Assembly (NCBI RefSeq): GCF_031426495.1
Contig: NZ_JANPLK010000027.1
Span: 62,001-126,000, forward strand
Reading direction: 5' to 3'
DNA length: 64,000 nt
DNA from: Gemmatimonas sp.
GTDB lineage: Bacteria; Gemmatimonadota; Gemmatimonadetes; Gemmatimonadales; Gemmatimonadaceae
The notes below the pieces were generated by a model that was not told where the DNA came from, searched no databases, and saw only the letters and a list, made by a program, of their open reading frames with translations. Made by a program: the position numbers and the translations under genes. This document shows, one piece after another, positions 26,531-35,043 of this stretch (its first letter is position 1; each line of letters starts with the position of its first letter).

Positions 26531-27147
26531 TTGCCCATTCGGCGCTTGAGGTCCGCCAATCGCTGCTCGGCGTCTGCCTCGCGCTCGGCGCGCGTGCGAC
26601 GAACTGGTGAGAGCAGGGGGTCCGTCATCGGGTCCGTCATCGAGTCGTCCAACGCGCTGTCTCCGTCCACCGTGCCGCCGTGTTCGAGAGACGACTCGGC
26701 CGGGATGTCGTCCGACGCCATCGGTTCCTCGGCCGCGGCCGTGTTCGACCGCGCACCGGGAGCGACACCGGACAGAATCATGCGCAGTTCCCCCGCCATG
26801 TCTTCGTAGTCGCGCTCAGCGAGGGAGAGTTCGTGTTGCTGCACCATCTGTTTGGTCTCGAGCATCGAGACGCGTTCTTGATGCTGCACCGCAAAGCGCT
26901 CGGCGATCGCGACCGTTTCCTCATCGTTGATCTGCGCGGCCAATCCCTGTCGGCGGCGCACCGTGTCGAGTTCCGCGCGCTCCGAGGCCAGACGCGTATT
27001 CGTCGTCGCGAGCGACGCACGAAGGTCGTTGAGCCCCAGCTTCGCGTGCACAAGCGCGTCGCGCATGGCCTGCGTTGCCGTGCGGCGTTCATCTGGATCA
27101 AGGCGCGTGGAAAATCCGCGCAAGGCGTCGCGTAGCGGTTCGAACAT
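26527..27147 (-). CDS. Coiled-coil protein of unknown function
   Basis: 206 residues without signal peptide or membrane segment. Residues about 20-125 are strongly helical with heptad-like spacing (RDALVHAKLGLNDL, LASERAELDTVRRRQ, MVQQHELSLAERDYEDMAGEL), vaguely like PspA/IM30 but without its signatures. A disordered acidic stretch follows with a short duplication (DSMTDPMTDP), then a basic C-terminal helix (READAEQRLADLKRRMGK). It is translationally coupled to the outer-membrane barrel gene and lies 55 bp after the unknown gene upstream. I do not recognise the family. Confidence 0.7.
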   Translation of the reverse strand: MFEPLRDALRGFSTRLDPDERRTATQAMRDALVHAKLGLNDLRASLATTNTRLASERAELDTVRRRQGLAAQINDEETVAIAERFAVQHQERVSMLETKQMVQQHELSLAERDYEDMAGELRMILSGVAPGARSNTAAAEEPMASDDIPAESSLEHGGTVDGDSALDDSMTDPMTDPLLSPVRRTRAEREADAEQRLADLKRRMGK

Positions 27148-27202
27148 GGGCGGGAAGGAGATCGGGGAAACTACCCGTCGTGCGCCCGAAGGATAATCGG
27201 GG

Positions 27203-27934
27203 CTAGCTGGAAGCCCGCCACCGCGTGTCGTCGCGCACCTGGCGCATCAGACGTTCGGGCGTGTGCACGTTGGGAAACAGCAAGCGGTCGCTCACGCGGT
27301 TCAGCGCCACCCGCAACCGAGGAAATCGCTCGGCCGCCGCGGCGAAGAGTGGGGTCAGACCATGCTCACCCGCCAGCCGATGGTCGGCGGCAAGCCGAAA
27401 GCCCCGCTGTCCCATCGTTTCGAAATACCCCAGATCAGGTCCGCCTCGACGCCAACGCCGCTGTTCGATGTGATCGGGAAAGAGCCCGCTCAGCCACAAC
27501 GCATAGTTGCCCAGATGCGCTCGGGCCAGGAAGCTCCTCGACGCGTCGCCGCTCTCGAGATCGTCGCCGAGCGAAGCGAGCGTGTCGTACGTCGCGTCGT
27601 CGTGCTCGGCGATCTGCCGTGCCCGCTGCCGCAGCCCGAAGTGAAGCAGGATTGAGGCCACGTAGTCGGCGATCGGGCGATCCTCTTCGCCGGCCGTGCG
27701 CAGCGCGTGCCGAACCAGCACGTAGGTGAAGAGTGGCCACGAGGCGTGGGCACCCTGCCGCGCGCCCAGGAGCCCCTCCAGCAGCCGCGGATCGTCCAGG
27801 AGCGCATCCAGTCCTTCATCGAGCAGTTTGGCCTCGGCGTCGTCCTGGGCGCGGCCGGAACCACGCGAAACGAGCCGAACCACCAGTTGAGCATCTTCGC
27901 GTCCAAGCCGAGCGCGTGTGTTCGCGAGAATCAT
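27203..27934 (-). CDS. Conserved-looking soluble protein of unknown function
   Basis: 243 residues, mostly helical, no signal peptide and no motif I recognise. Arg/Leu/Ala-rich helices alternate with acidic patches, and segments such as PLFTYVLVRHALRTAG and LARAHLGNYALWLSGL suggest a helical bundle. It has a strong ribosome binding site (AAGGAGG, 7 bp before the ATG at 27934), which makes it a real gene. It heads the minus-strand group with the coiled-coil and barrel genes and is divergent from the glycosyltransferase, with a promoter region of about 140 bp between them. Confidence 0.72.
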   Translation of the reverse strand: MILANTRARLGREDAQLVVRLVSRGSGRAQDDAEAKLLDEGLDALLDDPRLLEGLLGARQGAHASWPLFTYVLVRHALRTAGEEDRPIADYVASILLHFGLRQRARQIAEHDDATYDTLASLGDDLESGDASRSFLARAHLGNYALWLSGLFPDHIEQRRWRRGGPDLGYFETMGQRGFRLAADHRLAGEHGLTPLFAAAAERFPRLRVALNRVSDRLLFPNVHTPERLMRQVRDDTRWRASS

Positions 27935-28075
27935 GGCGCATCCTCCTTGATTTCACGTACCCCGATCTCCTCTCGCCGGAAACGCTCCGCCGGAGGCCTC
28001 TCTCTGTTATTATCGGACGCACACCAGTACGCCAGCGTTTTTTCGGCTGGCTCGCGCGTCCCGTTACCGGCTCCT

Positions 28076-29941
28076 GTGCTCTACCTCGCCATTCCCGCAC
28101 ACAATGAGGTCGCCACCATCGGCGTCCTGCTTTGGCGGATCCGCACCGTGCTCGCTGAGTTTCCTCGCGAGTACGAGGTCGTCGTGTACGATGATGCGAG
28201 CTCCGACGAAACGGCGGAGGTGGCGGAGCAGTACGCGCACGCGATGCCCGTCACCGTGCTCCGCGGGACGGCGCACGTGGGATATGCCGGCGCTCTCGAC
28301 GCGCTGATCCGGCATGTCTCCGCGCAGACGCGCTATCCGCGTCGCGACGCCATGCTGCTCGTGCAGGGTGACTTCACCGATCCGCCGGGCATCGTGCCCG
28401 AGTTCGCGCGTCGCTTCGAAGGCGGTGCCGACCTCGTGGTCGGCGAGCGGATGGTCGTGGCTGACGCGCCGGTGCCGGTTCGCCGGTTGTTCAAGGCGGC
28501 GCATTGGGCCATGCGCCTATTCGTGCGCGTCGACGGCGTGAATGACCTCACGGCCTCGATGCGCCTGATCCGGATTTCCGCGCTGCGTGATCTCGTACGC
28601 CAGGCTGGCTCCGAGCCGATCTGCGTCGGTGATTCGTGGACGGCGAACGCCGATCTGCTGCTCAAACTGGTGCCGCTGGCCCGTCGGGTGGAGTCCGTCC
28701 CGATGGAGCCGACCTACGGCGTGCGCATGCGCGATACGCGCCGCGTGGCAATGCGTGATGCCCTCGCCGCCCTCAAATGGGCCTGGGGAGCGCGCGGCCG
28801 ACGTGCCGTGGCCGGATCGGCCGCCGACGCCGCAGGAGACGCGGAACGCCGTCCACCGCGCGGAGTCGCGGCCGCCGGCAAGCGCCGCGAAGAAACAGAA
28901 CTCTCGGTCGAAAAGCTGCGTGAGCGTGTGCGTGACCGGCCGCGTATCGAGGACGAAGAGTCCTTCAACGGTCGGCGCGAAGGGCGGCGGCGCGAGCGTG
29001 AACGAGCGAAGGGCGAGCGTCCCGTCGACGAGCCGAGCGAGGCGCCCTCTGGTATTGTCGCGCAGCGCGACGTGGAGAGCGACGTGGACCGCGTGGTGGA
29101 GCGCGCAGCGGAAAAGCCGGCCACTGAATCCCGGCCGCTGCGCGCCGAGCGTCCGGAGCGCCCAAAGCGCCCACGTGCCGAGACCAACGACGGCGAGGCC
29201 AAGCCAGCGCGCCCCGAGCGCCTGCCGCGTGGTGAGCGTCCGGCGAAGAGCAGTGCGCCGCGTCCACCTCGACGCGGACGCGAGGAATCGCGATCGCCGT
29301 TCAGCGATCCATCGGTTGAGCTCGAGGATCCGTTCGCGGCTCCGTCGGCAAAGCGCGATGGACCCGAGCGTGCGCTCGAACGTGCGCTCGGCCCTGTGGA
29401 TGCCATCGAGCCGTCGCCGGACGCGCGTGATGATGAGAGTGGTGACGACGCCGACACGGGCGACGGTGATGCCTTCGAGGCTGGCGACGGTGCTGGCGGA
29501 ATCGAGGGAGACGAAAGTGCCGCGCCGCGCAAGAAGCGCCGGCGCAACCGTCGTTCACGTCGCGGCCGTACCAAGAAGGACGGCACGGCAGATGATGGCG
29601 CGTCCGAGGAAGGCGCCGAAGCCGACGCCGACTCGTCGAGCGCGTCCCCCCCGGGTGACATCGACTCGGACCTTCCCGTGGCAGGCGCTCCGCCCCGTTC
29701 GCGCACTCGTGCGCCGAAAGCAGACACGGAAGACGGCGACAGCTACAGCGACGGCGATGCCGGCGATGGCGACGAGGCACTGGCCGACGGGGACGAATCG
29801 GATCTCGATAGCGCGGCGCGCGCGCGGCGGCGTGGACGCCGCGGACGGCGCGGCGGTGCGCGACGGTCGCGCGGACGGCGCGACAAGGACGGCGGGGACG
29901 GCGGCGAGCCGGAGAGCGGCAGCGCGGGCTCGGAAGGCTGA
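28076..29941 (+). CDS. Family 2 glycosyltransferase with a long charged C-terminal tail
   Basis: 621 residues. Residues 1-245 are a GT-A fold: VLYLAIPAHNE (nucleotide-binding start), VVYDDASSDETAEVAEQYA with the DD pair, a QGDFTDPP acidic motif in the metal site position, and GVNDLTASMRLIRISALR. It should transfer a sugar from an activated donor, perhaps for polysaccharide or lipid-linked glycan. Residues about 250-621 are low-complexity, alternately very basic (KKRRRNRRSRRGRTKK, RRRGRRGRRGG) and very acidic (DGDAGDGDEALADGDESD), resembling the disordered RNA-binding tails of RNase E/Rho-like proteins. GTG 28076 starts the first strand; further upstream is promoter DNA. Such a fusion is unusual for a glycosyltransferase. 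Confidence 0.78.
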   Translation: MLYLAIPAHNEVATIGVLLWRIRTVLAEFPREYEVVVYDDASSDETAEVAEQYAHAMPVTVLRGTAHVGYAGALDALIRHVSAQTRYPRRDAMLLVQGDFTDPPGIVPEFARRFEGGADLVVGERMVVADAPVPVRRLFKAAHWAMRLFVRVDGVNDLTASMRLIRISALRDLVRQAGSEPICVGDSWTANADLLLKLVPLARRVESVPMEPTYGVRMRDTRRVAMRDALAALKWAWGARGRRAVAGSAADAAGDAERRPPRGVAAAGKRREETELSVEKLRERVRDRPRIEDEESFNGRREGRRRERERAKGERPVDEPSEAPSGIVAQRDVESDVDRVVERAAEKPATESRPLRAERPERPKRPRAETNDGEAKPARPERLPRGERPAKSSAPRPPRRGREESRSPFSDPSVELEDPFAAPSAKRDGPERALERALGPVDAIEPSPDARDDESGDDADTGDGDAFEAGDGAGGIEGDESAAPRKKRRRNRRSRRGRTKKDGTADDGASEEGAEADADSSSASPPGDIDSDLPVAGAPPRSRTRAPKADTEDGDSYSDGDAGDGDEALADGDESDLDSAARARRRGRRGRRGGARRSRGRRDKDGGDGGEPESGSAGSEG

Positions 29942-30137
29942 GAGCTGGAAGCGCTCGAAACCCAGAGCTCAGAGCTGAGAGCGAAGACAATCAGGCTCAG
30001 GGATCAGACTTGGTATAGTGCTCAGAATTCAGCAACGACAGTTCCCAGTGTCGCGTGGCGGTGAGCCGATAGCCATCAAACCCCTCGAAACTGTGCACTC
30101 CAGTTGCTGAACGCTGAACACGATAAAAAGTCTCAAG

Positions 30138-30170
30138 CCAGAACTCAGGACACTGAGAACTGAGTACTGG
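30138..30170 (-). terminator. Hairpin after the small membrane protein gene
   Basis: 11-bp arms (ccagaactcag / ctgagtactgg) with one mismatch and an 11-nt loop lie directly beyond the stop at 30173 on the minus strand. A run of five T residues follows about 10 bp later. The surrounding 230 bp (29942-30172) are less GC-rich than the neighbours, with several short CTCAG/CTGAG words, and show no gene. Confidence 0.5.
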
Positions 30171-30172
30171 GC

Positions 30173-30388
30173 CTACCCCCGGATCGCGCGTTCGATGCGC
30201 TCCGCCGTGGCCGGGCTGATCACCCGGATCACGAAATACATCACGGCACCGATCAGGACGACCCGGATCGCGAAGCCCAGCAGCATGAACAGGAGCCCGA
30301 CCAGCGGCCCCAGCAGCCCGAAGACCAACTTCAGGGCGACCAGGCCAAGCATGGCGATCAGGCCGACGGTAAACAGGGTACGGAGCAT
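30173..30388 (-). CDS. Small two-helix membrane protein
   Basis: 71 residues. Two hydrophobic segments, about residues 3-25 and 28-52 (LLGPLVGLLFMLLGFAIRVVL), are followed by a short helix ending ERIERAIRG. A GAGG ribosome binding site lies 8 bp upstream of the ATG at 30388; a longer frame to 30442 has no such support. No known family recognised. It is divergent from lipA and followed by a hairpin. Confidence 0.65.
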   Translation of the reverse strand: MLRTLFTVGLIAMLGLVALKLVFGLLGPLVGLLFMLLGFAIRVVLIGAVMYFVIRVISPATAERIERAIRG

Positions 30389-30568
30389 GGTCTGCCTCAG
30401 GTCAGAGTGGGGTTTCTTCCATGTACGGTAGCCATCCCGCAAAGTTTCCGCACCTTGGGATTCCGTCTATTTCTGACTTGATGGTTACTCAAGGTTTGCC
30501 GATCCCGTGCACCGGGCTACCTTCCCCAGACCACGTCCCGGACCACCCCGGGCCTTTCCCAGCAGAAT

Positions 30569-31477
30569 ATGGCCGAGCAGTTGGTTCAGATCATGGGACG
30601 CCACCGCCGCGAAGCGCTTCCCGAGCGCAAGCCGTCGTGGCTCAAGGTGAAGGCCCCAGGGGGCGCGAACTATGTGCGCCTCAAGCAGATGATGCAGGAA
30701 CTCGATCTCCACACCGTCTGCCAGGAAGCCCATTGCCCCAACATTGGCGAGTGCTGGGAGCACGGCACCGCCACGTTCATGATCCTTGGTGACGTCTGTA
30801 CGCGCAACTGCGCCTACTGCGCCGTGTCCCACGGACGTCCACCGAAGTACGACATCGAGGAGCCGTCGCGTGTCGGGCAGGCGATCGCCGAACTGAATCT
30901 GCGGCATGCCGTCATCACCTCGGTCGACCGCGACGATCTCCCCGACTTCGGCGCGTTCATCTTCGCCGAGACGATTCGTCAGATCCATGAGCGCCTGCCC
31001 GGCTGCTCAATCGAAGTGCTGGTGCCCGATTTTCAGGGCAACGAAGACTCGATCCGCACCGTGCTCGAGGCGCGACCCGACATCTACAATCACAATACGG
31101 AAACGGTGCCGCGCTTGTACAAGAAGGCGCGCCCCGGCGGTCGCTACGAGCGGCTGCTGGAAATTTTCCGGATCGCCAAGCGCATCGCCCCCGATATCCC
31201 CACCAAGACCGGCATCATTCTGGGTCTTGGCGAGACGAACGAAGAAGTCGTCGAGGTCATGAAGGAGCTTCGTTCCGTCGACGTCGACATTCTCACGCTC
31301 GGCCAGTACCTCCGCCCCTCCGACGGCCACATCGCGCTCGATCGCTATGTCACGCCCGAGGAGTTCCGCGAACTGTACCTGGTCGGGATGCAACTCGGCT
31401 TCAAGCATGTCGAAAGCGGCCCGCTCGTGCGGTCCAGTTACCACGCGTGGGAGCAGGTGCAGGCCGCCGGCGTCTGA
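30569..31477 (+). CDS. lipA: Lipoyl synthase
   Basis: 302 residues. A radical-SAM enzyme that inserts two sulfurs into octanoyl-lysine on GcvH and PdhC lipoyl domains. Both Fe-S clusters are present: the auxiliary one in CQEAHCPNIGEC and the SAM-binding CxxxCxxC in CTRNCAYCAV. TPSxxxL-type segments follow (VPDFQGNED, NHNTETVPRLYKKARPG), and the C-terminal Arg-Ser-Ser-Tyr needed for the auxiliary cluster is present (VRSSYHAW). ATG 30569 gives the standard N-terminus; no strong Shine-Dalgarno is seen. It is the first gene of the pyruvate dehydrogenase cluster, 47 bp before pdhA. Confidence 0.97.
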   Translation: MAEQLVQIMGRHRREALPERKPSWLKVKAPGGANYVRLKQMMQELDLHTVCQEAHCPNIGECWEHGTATFMILGDVCTRNCAYCAVSHGRPPKYDIEEPSRVGQAIAELNLRHAVITSVDRDDLPDFGAFIFAETIRQIHERLPGCSIEVLVPDFQGNEDSIRTVLEARPDIYNHNTETVPRLYKKARPGGRYERLLEIFRIAKRIAPDIPTKTGIILGLGETNEEVVEVMKELRSVDVDILTLGQYLRPSDGHIALDRYVTPEEFRELYLVGMQLGFKHVESGPLVRSSYHAWEQVQAAGV

Positions 31478-31524
31478 CCGGACGAGCGCCACTCGACCTC
31501 GTATTTCACACTCGAACACTCCCC

Positions 31525-32574
31525 ATGTCGACCGCGAAAACCCGCAAGAAGGGCGAGCCTGTGCGCGCCGATGCCAAGGCGACGGCCCATGCATCGGAGG
31601 ACACGTCGGCCGCCACGAATCGTGAGCTGCTTTATTCGATGCTGTTGCAGCGTCGTTTCGAGGAGCGCGTCGCCGAAATGTATGCTATCGGTCGTATCGG
31701 CGGCTTCTGCCATCTCTACATTGGACAGGAAGCCATCTCCACCGGCGTGATCTCGCTGCTGCGCGCCGACGACTACATCATCACGACGTACCGCGATCAC
31801 GGACAGGCGCTGGCCCGCGGCATGACACCGCGCGCCGCGATGGCGGAGTTGTTCGGACGACAGGACGGCTGCGCGAAAGGCAAGGGCGGCTCGATGCACA
31901 TGTTCGACAAGCAGCTCGGCTTCCTCGGCGGACATGGCATTGTCGGCGGTCACATCCCGATCGCCGCCGGCGTTGGTTTCGCCATCAAGTACCGTGGCGG
32001 CGATCAGGTCATTGTGTGTTTCATGGGTGAAGCCGCGGTGAACAACGGTGCGTTCCACGAAGCGCTGAACATGGCCGCACTCTGGAAGCTGCCGTGCCTG
32101 TTCATCATCGAGAACAACCGCTACGGCATGGGCACCGCGCTCGAGCGCGCCTCGGCCATTCACGACATCTATAAGCGCGGCGCGTCGTACGACATGCCGC
32201 GTGATGTGGTCGACGGGCAGGATGTGCACGCCGTGCGCAAAGCCACCGAAGAAGCAATCGAGCGTGCGCGTACCGACGGGACGCCGACGCTGCTCGAAAT
32301 CCGCACGTACCGTTTCATGGGCCACTCGATGTCCGACGCGGTCAGCGGTACGTATCGCACGAAGGAAGAGCTGGAGCAGTACCTCAAGCGCGACCCCATC
32401 GCCCTGCACCGCCAGCGCATGGAAGAGGCGGGTGAGATCTCGCCAGCCGACGTGGCGGCGATGGACGAAGAGATCAAGAAGATCGTGCAGGACAGCATCG
32501 ACTTTGCTGAGCAGAGCCCGGAGTTGCCGCTCGAGGCGCTCATGGAAGACATCCTCGTCGAAACCACGAGCTGA
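31525..32574 (+). CDS. pdhA: Pyruvate dehydrogenase E1 component, alpha subunit
   Basis: 349 residues. With PdhB it decarboxylates pyruvate using thiamine diphosphate and acetylates the lipoyl group of PdhC. Family motifs include GGFCHLYIGQEA, RDHGQALARG, GKGGSMHMF and the cofactor region MGEAAVNNGAFHEALNMAALW...IENNRYGMGT. In most homologues the cofactor motif starts GDG; here it is GEA, so Glu replaces the Mg-binding Asp. GTYRTKEELE near the C-terminus is the usual phosphoregulated-loop region. ATG 31525 is used; the first 30 residues are basic and probably flexible. Confidence 0.94.
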   Translation: MSTAKTRKKGEPVRADAKATAHASEDTSAATNRELLYSMLLQRRFEERVAEMYAIGRIGGFCHLYIGQEAISTGVISLLRADDYIITTYRDHGQALARGMTPRAAMAELFGRQDGCAKGKGGSMHMFDKQLGFLGGHGIVGGHIPIAAGVGFAIKYRGGDQVIVCFMGEAAVNNGAFHEALNMAALWKLPCLFIIENNRYGMGTALERASAIHDIYKRGASYDMPRDVVDGQDVHAVRKATEEAIERARTDGTPTLLEIRTYRFMGHSMSDAVSGTYRTKEELEQYLKRDPIALHRQRMEEAGEISPADVAAMDEEIKKIVQDSIDFAEQSPELPLEALMEDILVETTS

Positions 32575-32587
32575 GAGCCCAACGACC

Positions 32588-33568
32588 ATGGCCGTGATCA
32601 CGTACCGCGATGCGCTCAACATGGCGCTCCGCGAAGAAATGCACCGCGACGACCGCGTCTTCCTCATGGGTGAGGAAGTCGCGGTCTACCAGGGCGCGTA
32701 TAAAGTCTCGAAGGGGCTGCTGCAGGAATTCGGCGAGATGCGTGTCGTCGACACGCCAATTACCGAACTCGGCTTCGCCGGCGTCGGTGTCGGCGCCGCG
32801 ATGGCCGGCCTGCGTCCCATCATCGAGTTCATGACGTGGAATTTCGCGCTGCTGGCGCTCGACCAGGTGGTCAACGCCGCCGCGAAGATGCTGTACATGT
32901 CGGGCGGTCAGTTCCCGATGCCAATGGTATTCCGTGGCCCGAACGGCGCGGCGCTGCAACTTGGGGCGCAGCACTCGCAGGCGTGGGAATCGTGGCTGGC
33001 GCACATCCCGGGCCTCAAGGTCGTGGCGCCCGCCACGCCGTACGATGCGAAGGGACTGCTCAAGGCGGCCATCCGCGATGACAACCCGGTGTGCTTCCTC
33101 GAAGGCGAGATGCTGTACAACACGAAGGGCGAAGTGCCCGACGATGATTACATCGTGCCGATCGGCAAGGCGGAGCTCAAGCGTGAAGGCGAGCACGTCA
33201 CGCTGGTCTCGCATGGCAAGATGGTGCTGGTGGCCCTTCAGGCCGCCGATCAGATGGCGAAGGAGGGCATTACCTGCGACGTCGTCGATCTGCGCACGAT
33301 CCGCCCGATGGATGTCGACGCCATCACCGCGTCGGTGAAGAAGACCAGCCGGTGCGTCGTCGTGGAGGAAGGTTGGGAAGTGTGCGGCGTGGGCGCGCAG
33401 GTCGTGGACTACGTCCAGCGCCATTGCTTCGACTACCTCGATGCCCCGGTGCTCCGCGTGCATCAGGCCGATGCGCCGATGCCGTATACCAAGAGTCTCG
33501 AAAAGGCCGCCAAGCCCGACTTGCCGAAGACGATCGCGGCAATCCGACAGGTTCTCTACCTCGACTGA
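32588..33568 (+). CDS. pdhB: Pyruvate dehydrogenase E1 component, beta subunit
   Basis: 326 residues, standard length. Motifs: MGEEVAVYQGAYKVSKGL near the N-terminus, DTPITELGFAGVGVGAA, the FRGPNGAA and HSQAWESWLAHIPGLKVVAPATP segments of the transketolase pyrimidine domain, and DLRTIRPMDVD in the C-terminal domain. The ATG at 32588 lies 13 bp after the pdhA stop, and the stop is 10 bp before pdhC, so the three subunits are co-transcribed. Confidence 0.96.
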   Translation: MAVITYRDALNMALREEMHRDDRVFLMGEEVAVYQGAYKVSKGLLQEFGEMRVVDTPITELGFAGVGVGAAMAGLRPIIEFMTWNFALLALDQVVNAAAKMLYMSGGQFPMPMVFRGPNGAALQLGAQHSQAWESWLAHIPGLKVVAPATPYDAKGLLKAAIRDDNPVCFLEGEMLYNTKGEVPDDDYIVPIGKAELKREGEHVTLVSHGKMVLVALQAADQMAKEGITCDVVDLRTIRPMDVDAITASVKKTSRCVVVEEGWEVCGVGAQVVDYVQRHCFDYLDAPVLRVHQADAPMPYTKSLEKAAKPDLPKTIAAIRQVLYLD

Positions 33569-33578
33569 CCCAGCGATC

Positions 33579-34889
33579 ATGGCAACGAAAGTGATGATGG
33601 AGGCGCTTTCTCCCACGATGGAGGAAGGACGCCTCGTGAAGTGGGTGAAGAACGTCGGTGACGCCGTAAAGACCGGCGACACGATCGGTGAAGTCGAAAC
33701 CGACAAGGCGATCATGGAACTCGTGGCGCGCGGCGACGGCGTGCTGCGCGCGCAGTTGATCACCGAAGGCACCACGGCCGCCGTCGGCGCGGTGATCGGT
33801 GTGATCGCCGCGGCCGACGAAGACATCGCGTCGCTCACCGGCGCCGCGGCGTCGGCGCCGGCTGCTGAAGCGCCTCCTGCTGCACCCGCTGCTGCACCCG
33901 CTGCTGCACCCGTGGCCGCACCCGCTGCGGCACCCGTGGCCGTCGACGCAGCGGCGCCGTCGGGCCCCGTGCGTTCGTCGCCGCTCGCGCGGCGCATGGC
34001 CGCCGAAAAGGGCGTGAACATCGGGGCCATCCACGGTAGTGGACCGGGTGGCCGCGTGATTCGCCGCGACATCGAAGGCGCGGCCGCCGCGGCACCAGTC
34101 GGAACCGCGGCCACGCCCGCCGCCGCCGCGCCCGCCGTGGCACCAGTCGCCACCGCGTCTTCCAAGGCCGCGCCAACGGCCGTCGCCACGGCCATGCAGA
34201 TCGACGGCGAGTTCAAGGACGTGGCGCTCACGCAGATGCGCAAGACGATTGCGCGTCGCCTGAGCGAGTCCATCGGTCCCGTGCCGACGTTCTACCTCAC
34301 GTCGGAAATCGACATGACGAAGGTGGGACAGCTGCGCGAGCAGATGGTGGCGAACGGCGATCAGTACAAAGTGTCCGTCAACGACATCATCATCAAAGCC
34401 GTCGCCATCGCGCTCACCCGGCACCCCGAGTGCAATGCACACTGGATGACGGATCACATCCGCTACTTCAGCGCCGCGCATGTCGGTATGGCCGTCGCCA
34501 CCGACGATGGGCTGATCGTGCCCGTGATTCGCGACGCGCAGCTCAAGGGGCTCGGACAGATCGGCAAGGAAGCGCGCGAGCTGGCGAAAAAGGCACGTGA
34601 GCGGAAGCTGCAGCCGGCCGAGTTCACCGGCGGCACGTTCTCCGTGTCCAACCTCGGCATGTTCGGCATCGATCAGTTCACCGCCATCATCAATCCACCT
34701 GAGGCGGCGATCCTGGCCGTCGGAGCGACGGAGACAAAGCCGGTGTGGGAGAACGGCCAGTTCGTGCCGCGGCAGCGTATGCGCGTCACGCTCAGCTGCG
34801 ATCACCGCGTGATCGATGGCGCGGTCGGCGCCAAATTCCTGCAGACGCTGCGCGGTCTGCTCGAAGCGCCGATGATGATGCTCTTCTAG
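33579..34889 (+). CDS. pdhC: Dihydrolipoamide acetyltransferase, E2 of pyruvate dehydrogenase
   Basis: 436 residues. One lipoyl domain (residues 1-80) carries the acceptor Lys43 in ETDKAIMEL. A flexible Ala/Pro linker of about 45 residues, encoded by short tandem repeats, leads to the peripheral subunit-binding domain (SPLARRMAAEKGVNIGAIHGSG, in part), a second Ala-rich linker, and the catalytic domain from about residue 205. The active-site His is at about 409 in HRVIDGAVG. It forms the core to which PdhAB and LpdA bind and transfers acetyl to CoA. The lipoyl domain is the substrate of LipB/LipA. The ATG is 10 bp after pdhB. Confidence 0.96.
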   Translation: MATKVMMEALSPTMEEGRLVKWVKNVGDAVKTGDTIGEVETDKAIMELVARGDGVLRAQLITEGTTAAVGAVIGVIAAADEDIASLTGAAASAPAAEAPPAAPAAAPAAAPVAAPAAAPVAVDAAAPSGPVRSSPLARRMAAEKGVNIGAIHGSGPGGRVIRRDIEGAAAAAPVGTAATPAAAAPAVAPVATASSKAAPTAVATAMQIDGEFKDVALTQMRKTIARRLSESIGPVPTFYLTSEIDMTKVGQLREQMVANGDQYKVSVNDIIIKAVAIALTRHPECNAHWMTDHIRYFSAAHVGMAVATDDGLIVPVIRDAQLKGLGQIGKEARELAKKARERKLQPAEFTGGTFSVSNLGMFGIDQFTAIINPPEAAILAVGATETKPVWENGQFVPRQRMRVTLSCDHRVIDGAVGAKFLQTLRGLLEAPMMMLF

Positions 34890-34965
34890 CCGTGACGTCG
34901 CACGATTCGCATTTTCCAGAATCCAGACCGTTTCGACACCGCCGCTAGCGTCACAACCAGTACCG

Positions 34966-35000
34966 GAACGCACCAATCGCCTCGCGCGGTTGGTGCGTTC
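34966..35000 (+). terminator. Hairpin after pdhC
   Basis: An 11-bp perfect stem (gaacgcaccaa / ttggtgcgttc) with a 13-nt loop lies about 75 bp after the pdhC stop and 44 bp before the next gene. No U-tract follows. It may separate the lipA-pdhABC transcript from the lipoprotein gene. Confidence 0.55.
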
Positions 35001-35043
35001 GGCGTTGTCAATCGTCCTTGACGCAGCCCTCAACGCCCAGTCA

